Below are positions 22,865-33,985 of a stretch of 64,000 nucleotides of DNA, one piece after another; positions within the stretch are counted from its first letter, which is position 1, and each line of letters begins with the position of its first letter. Location: NCBI GenBank assembly GCA_019009955.1, contig CM032231.1:44870001-44934000 (forward strand). Direction: 5' to 3'. The position numbers were made by a program, and so were the translations under genes. This DNA is from Riptortus pedestris (Eukaryota > Arthropoda > Insecta > Hemiptera > Alydidae). The notes beneath the pieces are model-generated. The model did no database searches. It saw nothing but the letters and a program-made list of their open reading frames with translations, and was not told where the DNA came from.

Positions 22865-23111
22865 AATATGAAATTGGGGCTCAGGTTAGCCATGCGAGTT
22901 TAAGCGTTAACCTTTATCTCACATGGTAAACCTAGAGTGGCGAGTTCGATTCTCGCCTGGGCAAAGGAAATTATTTAGTGACGAAATTCATTAAATAACA
23001 TCCTAAAATCCCACCCTGGCTAGAAAAGGGTGGTAACCTATAGATAACCCGTCCCGATTAGCCTAAGTCGCAAAAAGTGGACGTTAATAAATAAATAAAT
23101 AATGTGAAATT
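22865..23111 (+). mobile_element. tRNA-derived SINE, full length, with target duplication
   Basis: The element is 22876-23100. It starts GGGGCTCAGGTTAGCCATGC, has a Pol III box-B-like GAGTTCGATTCTCGCCTGG, a body with GCTAGAAAAGGGTGGTAACC and AGATAACCCGTCCCGATTAG, and ends AAAAGTGGACGTTAATAAAT with a short AATA tail. It is flanked by AATATGAAATT (22865-22875) and AATGTGAAATT (23101-23111), an 11-bp duplication with one mismatch. It is the best reference copy of the family in the window. Confidence 0.85.
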
Positions 23112-23738
23112 ATAGTAAAATCTAGAAAAAAAAAAATCTATGTGCAGACAGTCGTTACAATTTCGTGTATATATTTGCTTGTGTGCGTTATTATACATGT
23201 TCTCTCCATTACGAATATTGAGCCAATTATTTGTATAGTTTAGTGTTCAGGTTTAAACCTCACATCTACTCATCCGATGTCCACTTTGAATAACTGCGTT
23301 GCTAACCATTTTATGTTTAGCTTACGTTTTAAATCTAGTTCACTTAGACTTCTTTCTAGGTTATATATTGACATCAGTTGGTGAGGTGAGATCAGTGTCT
23401 CATTCCAGCACGTGGGAGATCTGTTGAGTTTTTCCTAGTATTTCCTTGGTGTCGGACGTTTTTACTCTCCGTTGCTCATTGCTAATTGTTTTCGTTTCTA
23501 AATTAATTTTACACTTCTTTTTATATTCTCTTCGAGTTTTTAATTGTTGAAAAGTTCGTATTGCTATTCTTCTTATTGGCGCCTAGATATTTCATAGCTC
23601 TATGACTTTTATAATAAATTTCTGGAGTTATAAATTCTTTATGATGTCCAAAATATGTTTGTCTATGTGTTGATATAGTTATTAATTTAAAACAAAGTTA
23701 TAATGATATACATTATTATTTAATACTTGCCACTCTAG
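23112..23738. other. Unassigned sequence with a HINE-like terminal relic
   Basis: GGTGAGGTGAGATCAGTGTC ... CACGTGGGAGATCTG ... GTGTCGGACG at 23375-23458 resembles the third-subfamily relics at 12598 and 31105. The rest is unassigned. Confidence 0.45.
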
Positions 23739-23915
23739 TTTTATCTCACATGGGAAACCTAGAGTGGTGAATTTGATTCCCGACAGGGCAATAACAATTT
23801 ATCAAGTGACTAACTTATTAAATAATATATTTAGTCCCATCATAGCTATATAAGGTTGGTAACCTGTAGGTACCCGCCGGAGTAGCAAAAAGTGGATGTT
23901 AATTAATAATAATAA
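23739..23915 (+). mobile_element. tRNA-derived SINE, 5'-truncated
   Basis: Contains TTTATCTCACATGGGAAACC, a decayed box B (GAATTTGATTCCCGAC), GTAGCAAAAAGTGGATGTTA and an AATAAT tail. The first ~35 bp of the family are absent. Confidence 0.7.
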
Positions 23916-24064
23916 AAATGTTATGCATTATTCTACAATTTTTTTAAAGATTCTTTAAAAAGTTCATTTTTTATCGTTTACATTCATTACATTATTTAAA
24001 TGGTCATTAAACAAAAATAGTTACATATGAATAAATTAAATATAACAATATTGATAGTATTGGC

Positions 24065-25015
24065 TTTTTTTAAAATTATAGATCCTTCACTTTTGTTTTT
24101 CTCACTTTTTTAGTTTTTATAATTAGTTTTGGATTCTATCTTTTGTTTTCTTCTTTCTTCTGTTTTTTGTTTTCCATTTCTGGTTTTCATTTTATTTCTG
24201 TATTCTGTTCCACTTTTCTTTTCTATATCTGTTTTTTGTTCCTTGTCTTTTTTTGGTTTTCCATTTTGTTTTTGTGTTCCATTTCTTTTTCTTGTTTCCA
24301 TTTGGTTTTTATGTTCCATTTCTGTTTTTTTGTTAATTTTTGTTTTCTGTTTTTGTGTTCAATTTCTGTTTTCTGTTTTTGTGTTAAATTTTTGTTTTCT
24401 GTTTTTGTGTTCAATTACTGTTTTCTGTTTTTGTGTTCAATTACTGTTTTCTGTTTTTGTGTTCAATTTCTGTTTTCTGTTTTTGTGTTCAATTTCTGTT
24501 TTCTGTTTTTGTGTTCAATTTTTGTTTTCTGTTTTTGTGTTCAATTTCTGTTTTCTGTTTTTGTGTTCAATTTCTGTTTTCTGTTTTTGTGTTCAATTTC
24601 TGTTTTCTGTTTTTGTGTTCAATTTCTGTTTTCTGTTTTTGTGTTCAATTTCTGTTTTCTGTTTTTGTGTTCAATTTCTGTCTCTCGTTTCCATTTTGTA
24701 TTGTGTTCCATTTCAGATTTTGTGTTCCATTCCTGTTTTTGTGTATGTTCTGTATTTCTTTTCAGTTCTAGTTTTGTTTTCTATTTCTGTCATGAGCTCC
24801 ATTTCTGTTTTTGGTTTCCATCCATGTTTTGTGTTGCATTTTTGTTTTCGTGTTAAATTTCTGTTTTGTGCTGCATTTTCGTTTTCCGTGTTCAATTTAT
24901 GTTATGTTGTTTTATTTTCGTTTAAATTAATTTTGTTTCATTTTTTAATTTTATACAGTTTTTTTTAATGAACAACATCACCACAGTTGCTAAGCTCCAA
25001 ATAAATAAATAAATA
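24065..25015 (+). mobile_element. LINE-A 3' UTR copy with 26-bp minisatellite
   Basis: A T-rich sequence with TGTTTTTGTGTTC-type motifs ends in the LINE-A terminus: AACATCACCACAGTTGCTAA, GCTCC and AAATAAATAAATA. It corresponds to the 3' UTR and end of the family whose coding end is seen at 10160-10714. The long hydrophobic open frames here (237-279 codons) are translations of the repeat and are not genes. Confidence 0.7.
24340..24680 (+). repeat. 26-bp minisatellite in LINE-A 3' UTR
   Basis: The unit TTCAATTTCTGTTTTCTGTT plus TTTGTG repeats about 13 times with few differences. It derives from motifs present once or twice in other LINE-A 3' UTRs. Confidence 0.85.
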
Positions 25016-25844
25016 TAGTACAATGGAAATATTATAAACATTTCATAATAATTACTATTTTCCCTCCCCGTTGTGATATATACCTCAAATAAATCTCTGA
25101 AATAGTTTCACAACCAGAATATATTTTCACAACACATATATTTCTTTGTTCTAATTTATCTCTATGGAATGATGTACCTTGCCTTATCTCCGTTTAATTT
25201 ATAATGTTGATCCATGTAAAGTTGTTTGTAAGTTTAAAAGATGAATCTCTGGTTACACAAGTCGGGGTGTTGTCTGTTGTGTGGATTTACTGAGCCGAGG
25301 TGGGAGGGATAACCGCACATAAATATTCATATAAAAGGAAGAGAAAAATATTATGCAAGCAATTCCAGATAAGAATATATAAGCAACCCTTAAAATAAAT
25401 TAAACATCTGACATTCAAATGAGATAAATTAAACATTCATTTAATTTAAATGGATTTAAATCAATTCATAATTCATTTTCTGGCGCTATTTGAAAATAAA
25501 AATAAAAAAAAATTATTTGGGCAAATAGGTACTTTTTTGTACAATTTACTTATTATTAATATTGAGTTTTAGAATGGCGTCACACAGGAGCTGCTTAATT
25601 AACTAATTTCAAGTAAGTAGAAGACCTTGGTCAAAGGACTAAGGTTTTAATGATTTTCCTGGACGATAATCAAAGGACTACAATCCAGAAAAATTGTGGA
25701 AATGATTCACTAAATTAGGAAACCATTAAAAATATAACTATACAAGCAATTAGTTAACTTAACAACAAAAAATACTTAATTATGTCTTTTAATTTGAATA
25801 AAAAAGAATATTTTACTCCCATCTTTATCTACAATTTACCACCC
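25016..25844. other. Unassigned AT-rich sequence
   Basis: No gene seen. A short stretch near 25573-25610 (GGCGTCACACAGGAGCTGCT) may be a worn HINE-like terminus. Confidence 0.45.
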
Positions 25845-25989
25845 TTATCTGCAGTTTGCCAACCCTTTTCTAGCCAGGGTTGGACTAAGGATTATATTTA
25901 ATGAGTTCTTCACTATATAAACTCCTATTGCCCAGGCGGGAATCGAATCCGCCACTCTAGGTTTACCATGTGAAATTAACCTGAGCCCC
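25845..25989 (-). mobile_element. tRNA-derived SINE, minus orientation, 3'-truncated
   Basis: Minus strand: GGGGCTCAGGTTAATTTCAC, box-B-like GATTCGATTCCCGCCTGG and GCTAGAAAAGGGTTGG, stopping before the family 3' end. The first ~15 bp after the start are partly deleted compared with the reference copy. Confidence 0.75.
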
Positions 25990-26207
25990 CTAAAAAAGAA
26001 TATACACTCCAATTTGTAATCATATAAATGTTGAAAGTATCATGTTTATACGTACCTGATAATGGCAAATACGAAAACTAGTGTGCAAACCTAAAAAAAA
26101 ATTAGATGTAATTTAAAGGAATAAAAAACTAATATAAACTAATTATGCTTTTCTGAATATACAGAGCACTGAAATATTTATTAAACAGTATACATGGACA
26201 TTAAAAA

Positions 26208-26738
26208 GGTTTATTTGTTTTATGCCCCACATCGATGGTGATTGCCAAGATCTCTGTTTAGGGGTAGTTAGAATAATATATGTATTTCCTCATGTACATC
26301 TTGATGTTGTACATTATTTATATAATATGGAACATATTTCTTAAATATCTGGGTTTTTCTCACACCCGTACTTTGCCTATATGAATATAATAAAAGTTAT
26401 TCCTTTTAAATCTTCGTAAGTATGCTGTAGAGCTATTGTACTTTTATTCTATATGTATTTGTAAATGTTTATATATTTTAGATATGCTAGTATTCGTGGA
26501 ATATATTGGCTGCTATCAGTTAGTAGTTCTGTCATTTCGTGGAGTATGGCAAGTTTTCTCGTTGGATGCAGTCTGCCAGTATTTGTTCTATCGTCAGATG
26601 CTTGTTGCAGTATTTGCATATAGGGTTATCTGTCCTTGTCAACAAGTGTCTATATGCCAGGTGTGTGTGGCCGATCCTGAGTCTGGCAAGAACAACTTCT
26701 TCCCGTCTAGTACTCCTATGGCTTAATTATACTTTTAA
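26208..26738 (-). mobile_element. LINE-B 3' end, minus orientation
   Basis: On the minus strand the sequence parallels the copy at 58688-59309: GAAGAAGTTGTTCTTGCCAG (residues EEVVLARLRIGH in the better copy), CCCTATATGCAAATACTGCA (CKYCNKHL zinc knuckle). The 3' end is GATCTTGGCAATCACCATCG, TGGGGCATAAAACAAATAAA. Plus-strand frames of 81-96 codons here are antisense shadows. Confidence 0.72.
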
Positions 26739-26811
26739 TACTGCACAGGTGGTTTTACTTCATTTAAAAAAAAGAATAAAATAAATATAAAATAAAAGGC
26801 ACAGTAGAACT

Positions 26812-26912
26812 CGTTTTCTATTGAGTTCGTGATCATGACGCGATTTTAGAAATTTTTCTTCAAATGTCCGTCGATCTTACCTAGTAGATAACGGAAATGA
26901 GGTCCGTTAAAA

Positions 26913-26955
<43 letters not shown>

Positions 26956-27433
26956 TTTTAGCGCTCTAGCTTTCAAACTTTTTGTCTTATCGATACCAAC
27001 CTTGATATATAATATTTTATTATAAAAAAAAATCAAGTTCGTTAACGGCAGAAATCGGACCAGGGGGAGGGGGGTTTATAGGGGGAGAATTTTGAAAATT
27101 CGTAATGTCTCCGTCATTATGCGTTGAATCCAAAAAATGTGTAGAGTCAATCTTATTTTGTAAATGTAATGCTCTAGAAATGTTGTTATCTACATTTGTT
27201 CACTATCTTGATTATTAACTAAGATATTTGTATTTTTTTTAGTTTTTGGTCATTAGTAAACCCCTACTCATCTCATATTAACAATATGCTATTATGTTAT
27301 GAAGCACTTTATTTGAAGCCTAAATACCAAATATTGTTCTCATTGGACTTTTACGTTTTGAGATAAATGAAAATACCTAACGCACGTGGGAAATCTGCTT
27401 AGTTAACGCAGCCCCTGCGTGACGGCCTTGTCA
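26812..27433 (+). mobile_element. HINE-like repeat
   Basis: Starts within TATTGAGTTCGTGATCATGA, has a (TA)n array at about 26919-26953, and carries the intermediate blocks TATGCGTTGAATCCAAAAAA and TGATTATTAACTAAGATATT. It ends with CACGTGGGAAATCTGCTTAG and hairpin ACGCAGCCCCTGCGT at about 27406-27420. The 5' palindrome is lost. The middle matches the long subfamily but is shortened. Confidence 0.7.
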
Positions 27434-28224
27434 AATCAAATTGTTGATAGGTACCGGAGAAAATGTACTCTTCTTTTACATAGCACAGTCAAGAACTGTC
27501 GTTGTTTTTATTGTGCTCCCAATGGAAAACCCAGGAAAAAAAAAACCATTAGGCACTACAATTCGTATGTTTGATGAACCAAACGTACAGATCAGAAGAC
27601 CAATTTGTCAGTTAAACCCTATGTACGAAAATGAAGGCAACTCAAGGTTCAACGTCTTATCTCAGATATATTTAGGAGTCGTTGCCCTCTTGGACATCGA
27701 GTAAACAATGTCTTAGTCATTATAGCCATTCAAGGTATTTTGGCCAATTCACATTTGGCTTTTATTAGCTATATTTCTTCGACATGGGGTTATTCAAAAA
27801 TTGGTGGGAATAATTGCTGTTTACAGTTTCCTACCATTTTATTCTGATCAGAATGACTCTTCTTGTCTCATAATAACATTTAGAAAAGTTAAGAAGAATA
27901 GTGTGTGCGTGTGCTTGATAGTACCCCCCCCCCCTCCCATCAGCAATGAGAGCTTAAAAAGAAATATTAAATAAAAATATGTAAAGAATATATTTATAGT
28001 ATAATGATATATTATGTAATATTTATTATATAATAACATACTATGTAATACCTTTACTTACGGAATAAATACGCAAAGAAGCATATATTAGTAGCCTATT
28101 ATTATTATTATACAAAAATATATCTAAGTATAAAAAATTAATACAAATATTAACTTACACAGCACAAAAAAAAATCAAAGGACACTCAGTTATAAGGAAA
28201 ATAGTGAAAAAAAAAAACATGAAA
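27434..28224. other. Unassigned sequence
   Basis: An 87-codon plus-strand frame (27441-27704) has no recognisable domain. A poly-C tract lies at about 27926-27936, and very AT-rich DNA follows to 28200. Confidence 0.4.
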
Positions 28225-28690
28225 CTATTCCCTTGACGATGCGTTATTGGCAAACATTCAGGGAAACCATAGTATACTATGTGTTCACCGCAAATACTTC
28301 TTTGGCATTTACAGCAAAGACAGGTACCTCTTCTATTTTTTTTTTTTATTATTTATAAATTACTATCACTTTCTTCCATTTGTCTTAAAAGTTCATTTCT
28401 AATCTCATCTTCAGTGATAAATAGCGAATTCAGTGTCATAGAAAATTTACAAAAGGGAAGTTAAACAACAAGGCTGTGTCAAATACGACACCTAACGGCA
28501 CAAACACTCCGAAAAATTACGAAAACTGGTGAAGGACAGAGCGTGCAATGACCTTGACATGTAGTTGACTATTGAATAGGAGGGTATTAAGCACACCAGT
28601 CTTGTCCTGTTTGTTACAAGCTCATGTGTTTACAACTTACGGCATAGGTGTCACATATGACACCCTTTTTAGTCATTTTTAAGAATCACC
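28225..28690 (-). mobile_element. Possible piggyBac-like relic with cysteine-rich segment
   Basis: Minus-strand reading from about 28340 gives RRGTCLCCKCQRSICGEH then YYGFPECLP, a Cys/His spacing like the C-terminal domain of piggyBac transposases. Upstream minus-strand sequence (from about 28440) reads like an acidic transposase C-terminus (ITEDEIRNELLRQMEESD). To the right, GGTGTCACATATGACACC (28650-28667) is a perfect palindrome that could be a terminus. No TTAA pair was found, so the family call is tentative. Confidence 0.45.
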
Positions 28691-28713
28691 ATTTATAAAC
28701 TTGTTTCTAGTTT

Positions 28714-28832
28714 TAGCAGATTTCCCTTAAGGGAAATCTGCTATTGAGGTCGTACTCATGACGCGAGTTTCGAAAAATTTCCTCAAATGTCCATCGATCC
28801 TACCCAGGAGATGACGAAAATGAGGTCCGTTC

Positions 28833-28882
<50 letters not shown>

Positions 28883-29327
28883 TTGTCTGTTAACGCTCTA
28901 GCAGTCGCAATTTTTGTTTGATCGTTACCAAACTCGGAATTTAATCGTTTTATGTAAAAAGGAAGGTCAAGTTCGTTAATGGCTGAAATCGGACCAGTGG
29001 GAGGGGGGATTTTTGAAAATTCACAATATCTCCGTTATTATGCGTCGGATGGAAAAATTGTATAGAATCAATCTTATTGAAATTATTGAATTTACTGTAA
29101 ATATTGTTCTATACGTTTATTCTGTATCTTGAATATTAACCGAGATATTTGCATTTGTATTCTGTGTGTCGTCGGCAGGAGTCGGCTATGTTCGGGAATT
29201 TCCGCCGAGAGCTCTTGCGGCCGTTTCCATAACTATTCGTCCCTCTTGAATAGGTTTAGAGATACCTTACTACTACAGGTGTTATTGGGCAGATTTATCT
29301 ACTGGAATACGTCACGTGGGAAATCTG
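28714..29327 (+). mobile_element. HINE-like repeat, short subfamily, intact 5' end
   Basis: TAGCAGATTTCCCTTAAGGG gives a perfect 5' palindrome, followed by CTGCTATTGAGGTCGTACTC, a (TA)n array at about 28839-28880 and TTTGTCTGTTAACGCTCTAG. The short-subfamily block CGGCAGGAGTCGGCTATGTT is next, then CACGTGGGAAATCTGCTGC. The copy stops at the right subterminal repeat, so the terminal hairpin is missing. Confidence 0.75.
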
Positions 29328-29989
29328 CTGCTTGATTTTTCTTACTTAGTTTTAGGTTTACCCTGACTGTATTTTGACTTCCCTTTCTGTTCTTGTTCCT
29401 TTAGGCTCTTGTTGCAATCCCCAAGTCTTATTCCTCCCTAGAGAGTGTACTGAGGCATAAATGAAGAGAGATAAAGCTGGAACGTGGGGGAAAAAAGGAG
29501 CCAAACTATTTACGACAGCAATCTCCCAAAAGAGCACTTGATTTCTTCCAATGCCTGCTTTCCCCAGAGTAACTCCGTGCCCCCAGGAGCAGGACAGTAC
29601 ATCAGCTAGGAAATTAATGCCAGTTTACTTCCCGACCAAATAAAAACTTACTCCTTCTTGAAGATTTAACTTCTGTACCATGCGTGAAATAACGCTATTC
29701 TAAACAATTATTATGTAAATTTGATCCATGAGCGAAAATTTCTTTTTATCAATAGCAGTCAATCGTTTCCGACTTTTAGGCTACAGTTTTACAATATTTC
29801 TGATATTTGTTAATGGTACTCGAGAGGGTGGGTAAGTGACTGAATCTTCACACCCAAATATTCATTCTATATTTCCTGAATGGTTCATAGTAATCGAATA
29901 ATTCTAATTAATAATATATCATAATGATTTTATACGGTCATAAAAATTTGCCACTTGCCAATAAAAGAAACTCCAAAGCTTAATTCTTA
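29328..29989. other. Unassigned sequence
   Basis: The 29380-29640 part is of higher complexity and GC than its surroundings but shows no open frame with a domain. Confidence 0.4.
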
Positions 29990-30098
29990 GCAGATTTCCC
30001 TTAAGAAAAATCAGCTATTTCTGCAAATGTCCATCGATGCTTCCTTGGAGATGACAAAAATGAGGTCTGTTCAAAACTTTATATATTAATAGAAAGAG

Positions 30099-30161
<63 letters not shown>

Positions 30162-31185
30162 ATGGTTGTTTGTAAAACTAAAAATGTAGTTCGTTATCGG
30201 CTGACATCGGACTGGTGGGAGGGGGGTTAGAGGAGTGGATTTCGAAAATTTGAAATATCTATGTAATAATGAGTCCTACCAAAAAATTGTATAAAAGCTA
30301 TCTTATTGCAATATGCATTTTGGGGCTCAGGTTAGCCATGTGAGTTAAAGCGTTGACATTTATCTCACATGGTAAACCTAGAGTGGCAAGTTCGATTCCC
30401 GTCTGGGCAGAGGAATTTATTTAGTGATGGAATTCATTAAATAAAATCCTCCTGGCTAGAAAAGTGTGGTAACCTGTAGATAACCCTTCCTAATTAGCTT
30501 GATTTGCTAATAGTGGACGTTAATAAATAATAATAAATATGCATTTTAAATATTTCAGACTTTAGTTAACCTCCATTATTAGCCATCGCTGGTTTACATA
30601 AGTTAATATATCATGAAATTTCTTATTTCAATTATGTTTTCATCGGGCCTTTATTGTGTGTGTTATATGCAAATATATAGTGTGACAACTCAATAATAAA
30701 GAGTTTATGTTCTCGACTGAAAAAGTTTCATTCATCTATGCTATACTCGGTATTATGCTTTTTCATTCAACAATAAAGATCATATTAATTGTCTATATTA
30801 CCTAATTATATTTTTACTATGTCTGAAATAGAACTTCAAATAGGAAGGAGGTTGCAGCGCCCATTCGAAAATTCAAAATATCTCCGTTATTATGAGTTTC
30901 ATCAAAAAATGTTACAGAACCAATCTTGTGAAACTGTTGATGCTCTACTATTGTTGTTTTATGCATTTTCTGGAATCTCAAAAATATTTATTGAACAAAT
31001 TGAGTAGTAAATATAAGCTAGGTAAAAGTATTTGCTGGTTTTCAGCCTACATAAATCCCAACTATTGTTAATAGAATTTTGATTAAAGAATAGAGAATAT
31101 TTTGTGAGATGACGTTACGTCTGTGTCATTCCAACGCGTGGAAAATTTGCTTAGTTTCAGCAGCTCCTGCTTGACGGACATTTCT
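29990..31185 (+). mobile_element. HINE-like repeat, decayed, split by a SINE
   Basis: AGCAGATTTCCCTTAAGAAA starts the copy. A (TA)n array lies at about 30101-30160 and the family middle (CGAAAATTTGAAATATCTAT) reaches 30310, where a SINE intervenes. After it, relatives of the same blocks recur (AAAATATCTCCGTTATTATG near 30871-30895). A hairpin-type end is at about 31125-31180 (GGAAAATTTGCTTAG, CAGCAGCTCCTGCTTGACGG). The second half looks like a different subfamily, so this may be two adjacent copies. Confidence 0.5.
30310..30547 (+). mobile_element. tRNA-derived SINE with perfect 12-bp target duplication
   Basis: The SINE is 30322-30535: GGGGCTCAGGTTAGCCATGT, box-B-like AAGTTCGATTCCCGTCTGG, and end ATAGTGGACGTTAATAAAT. 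AATATGCATTTT flanks it at 30310-30321 and 30536-30547. It inserted into a HINE-like copy after that copy was in place. Confidence 0.85.
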
Positions 31186-32334
31186 TTAACGTTTCTTTAC
31201 TAGTGTAATTATTTTTTTTAGGTTAGCTTGTAATTCCATGTTATTACTTTCAATAAAAAGATTGTGCTTTTGTATTAGTTGGCCCGGCTCAAATTTTGCC
31301 TTAGTATTATTTCTTTACTCTATATTAATCTTCTTGATTCTGTATTCTCAATTATTCATTTTTTGAGTTTCTTCATGAAGCCGTTTCCATTAATCACCTG
31401 TTCTCTAGAAATTTAAGCCCCGTGGACACAATTTAAACGTTTATGTTGTCTGAGCTAACTAATATTTAGTGAGTTGACTCTAGAAGGGTGGTAATAAACA
31501 TTTTTCGAGGAAGCTTTCTCTAATAAGGACAAAGAAATATTAAAATTCGTCGTTAAATGTAGACATTATATTTGGAAGAGATGGATAACATAAACATTAT
31601 AGTTAGAGGCCTACTTAATGATAACTGCTTAAATATTTGGCTTCACAACTTATGAAAGGTCAAGCTGAAGGTCTGCATGACGTACTGTAGCGGATTTGAC
31701 CAGATACTAAAGATGGCGATCTCGTTATTCAAGTTGCTATTCAATGCCCCCACGTTGCTGCGTAGGCAACCAGTGAACAGATGGGGCCCGACCTTAAAGC
31801 TCGGTGACTACTCAGCTATATAAATTAGGTGCACTGTCCGGTGTATTGGTCTTGGAATTACAATAATCGGGTTCTGCATGCCGCCAAAATATTTCCAGTC
31901 TCGACATGCAGTGCATCGGCCTGGGAATTGATATTAATTGACTCGCAATATTTCTGCATTTTATTTCCCCTCAAAAAGGAATATACAGCTTCTGACATCA
32001 CTGAGTAGTAATTCGCTTTGACTGTTTCCCACATGATGGCCAAGCTCTCAGCACTGGGAATGAAATTACAATATTGATCTTGTATGACATTTACACCAGT
32101 AAAATGCAATTTTCTCTCGTGCATCCCACACTTCGGTATATACACTCCATATCCAAGAACGTTACTTGACTAATACTGAAGTTACTCTCGCTTCATATCA
32201 AGTTGTTATTTCATCAAATCTATTTTTTTTTTAATATGAAGCTTTGATTGCACAGTTTTTTTCCACCGCTTCTGATAGCTCCAATTCTACAAATATTTAT
32301 TTTAATTTTAAGCATATTATGTGCATAATATTTA
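31186..32334. other. Unassigned sequence
   Basis: A 95-codon minus-strand frame (31858-32145) lies in moderately complex DNA. It has no recognised domain, no visible splice sites of note, and is not called a gene. Confidence 0.4.
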
Positions 32335-32730
32335 TTTATTTATTTATTTTGGAGCGTTCGCAGCGAAGAGATATTGCTCTAAAAAAATAACAATGTATAT
32401 AAACAAAATGCAAAACTGAAAATAGTAACAAGAAAAAATTAAACAATACAAACTAAGAACGCAAACAAATAACAAAACGCAACTAAATAACGGAACATAA
32501 CAAAACGCAACTAAATAACGGAACATAACAGAACGCAACTAAATAAAACTCAACTAAATAACAGAACGCAATCCGATAACAAAACTCAACTAAATAACAG
32601 AACGCAACTTAATAACTGAACGCAATCAGATAACAAAACTCAACTAAATAACAGAACGCAGACAAATAACAAAACGTAACTAAATAACAGAACGCTACCA
32701 AATAACAAAATGTAACCAAAGAGACAAAAA
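32335..32730 (-). mobile_element. LINE-A 3' end (minus) with ~22-bp degenerate minisatellite
   Basis: Minus strand: a degenerate tandem repeat of GTTCTGTTATTTAGTTGCGT-like units (about 32470-32720), then AGAGCAATATCTCTTCGCTG, CGAACGCTCC and AAAATAAATAAATAAATA. This is the LINE-A terminus preceded by yet another minisatellite of TTTTGTTAT-type motifs. Confidence 0.65.
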
Positions 32731-32943
32731 AAAAACAAATCAACAAATAAAAAAAAATCAATAACAAAGCATTAAATTCAAAAATAAAAAATCTTATAAG
32801 GAAACTAGATAGTTAAAAACTATAAAGACTAATAAAATTACGTAAACAATTATATACTTTCAATGGTTAAAAACAAGACTAAAATAAATAAATAATAGGC
32901 AGGATGAAAAAATGTAGGCTACGCTTCCACTATAATAATTTAA

Positions 32944-32993
32944 TAACACGGCAAAGCGCTTTCGATGCTGTGCATCATCGTCAGTGCCCTGTT
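32944..32993 (-). ncRNA. Hammerhead ribozyme-like motif of the Penelope-like element
   Basis: On the minus strand: CTGACGA core, stem GATGC-ACA-GCATC, GAAA, then the self-complementary AGCGCT and TTGCCGTGT. The outer strands ACAGGGCA and TGCCGTGT can pair at 7 of 8 positions to form stem I. Core CUGANGA...GAAA with a minimal stem III matches the type I hammerheads described in Penelope-like elements, which may act as dimers. An extra U follows the CUGACGA core. Confidence 0.7.
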
Positions 32994-33244
32994 GACACAC
33001 ACAATAATAGTTACAATTTTCTATAAAATATGTTAGGTACATATAACAAAAAACTTATTTTTCTTAGGACTTAAAACATATAAAATCTAACGTGGAACTA
33101 AATAAAATATAAGACATTTCAATCATCAACAGTTATTTTTAAATTAGGTTGGTACAAGTAGACAGTTAAAGCTAAACGAAAAGAAACCCTATATGTACAA
33201 AGACGTTTTACAAAACAAAGAAGAGAAAGGGGGACAAAGGGGAC

Positions 33245-33985
33245 TTACCGAAGGTTTTCGATGTTGACCTGTCGGCTCTTGGAGCTAGACTGGCTTTTAA
33301 TTCCAGCTAGTTGAGGTAAAGAGGCTGTTGGAACAAATTTTAGAGGGCAGACATCCTCTTTAATATTAATATTTTTCTTTGCCGTTAGAAGGTCCAATCT
33401 AATCTCTAGTCCCTCAACCCTGTCCATTTTCCTTCCCTTAGGTAGGTGGTGCAAAACTTCCAAATGTAGAGAGTCCTGGTCATGATTTTCGGCCATTAGG
33501 TGTTTTTTCATTTCACTTGTTTTTGTGGTGAAATGTTCTTTAACCCTTGTTTTTATCTTCCTGCCACTCTGCCCTACATATGTAGCTTCACAGGAATGGC
33601 AAGATATCCGATAGACGCCAGACTTCTCCAGAGCGGAAACAGGATCTTTGGGGTTGGGGAAGAGATTTTTGAGGGTCTTCTTGCTCCGGTAAGCTGTCTT
33701 GATGCCTGCTTTTCCCAGTAAGTTTCCTATTTTCACTGAGAGGGGTTTAATGAAGGGGATGCTAAGTGGGTAGCCGGGATTATCATTCCTTTTGTTGGTG
33801 GGAGTGATTTGTAACTCTATCTCGGTTTTTCTTCGGAGACGTTTTTCCAACATTCTGTCGACTAGGTTCTCCGTGTATCCATTTTTGAGCGCCAAGTATT
33901 TGATAAAGGATAATTCTTGGTAGAAGTCTTGTTCTGATAGGGGGATATTGATAAGGCGGTCGATTAGAAAAGTAAATCCCGACAT
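33245..33985 (-). CDS. Penelope-like polyprotein C-terminus: RT end plus GIY-YIG endonuclease
   Basis: A 246-codon open frame on the minus strand. Residues 1-50 (GFTFLIDRLINIPLSEQDF ... IKYLALKNGYTENLVDRML) match the segment after the RT core in Penelope-like elements. Residues 80-110 include IKPLSVKIGNLLGKAGI, the linker. Residues about 124-165 carry the GIY-YIG module: GVYRISCHSCEATYVGQSGR then KTRVKEH, with GVY and YVG as variant signature triads and the downstream Arg/His. Residues around 190-206 contain a conserved acidic region (RVEGLEIRLD). The frame is open to the stop but lacks the RT catalytic core, so it is a truncated copy. The Met at 33985 is internal to the ancestral protein: coding continues upstream as SYHHTQYK. 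Confidence 0.85.
   Translation of the reverse strand: MSGFTFLIDRLINIPLSEQDFYQELSFIKYLALKNGYTENLVDRMLEKRLRRKTEIELQITPTNKRNDNPGYPLSIPFIKPLSVKIGNLLGKAGIKTAYRSKKTLKNLFPNPKDPVSALEKSGVYRISCHSCEATYVGQSGRKIKTRVKEHFTTKTSEMKKHLMAENHDQDSLHLEVLHHLPKGRKMDRVEGLEIRLDLLTAKKNINIKEDVCPLKFVPTASLPQLAGIKSQSSSKSRQVNIENLR

Noticed and set aside
22876..22965. Candidate functional tRNA gene (box-B-like GTTCGATTC)
   Set aside because: The same sequence recurs in about eight dispersed copies, each followed by a common body and AATAA tail, with target duplications; it is a SINE head.
24129..24968. 279-codon and 237-codon hydrophobic open frames resembling multi-pass membrane proteins
   Set aside because: They are direct translations of the 26-bp minisatellite and surrounding T-rich LINE 3' UTR; overlapping frames on the same strand are equally open.
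26436..26784. Two plus-strand frames of 81-96 codons with Cys residues
   Set aside because: They are antisense to the LINE-B zinc-knuckle region, which reads correctly on the minus strand.
31858..32145. 95-codon minus-strand frame
   Set aside because: No recognisable domain; composition does not differ clearly from the flanks.
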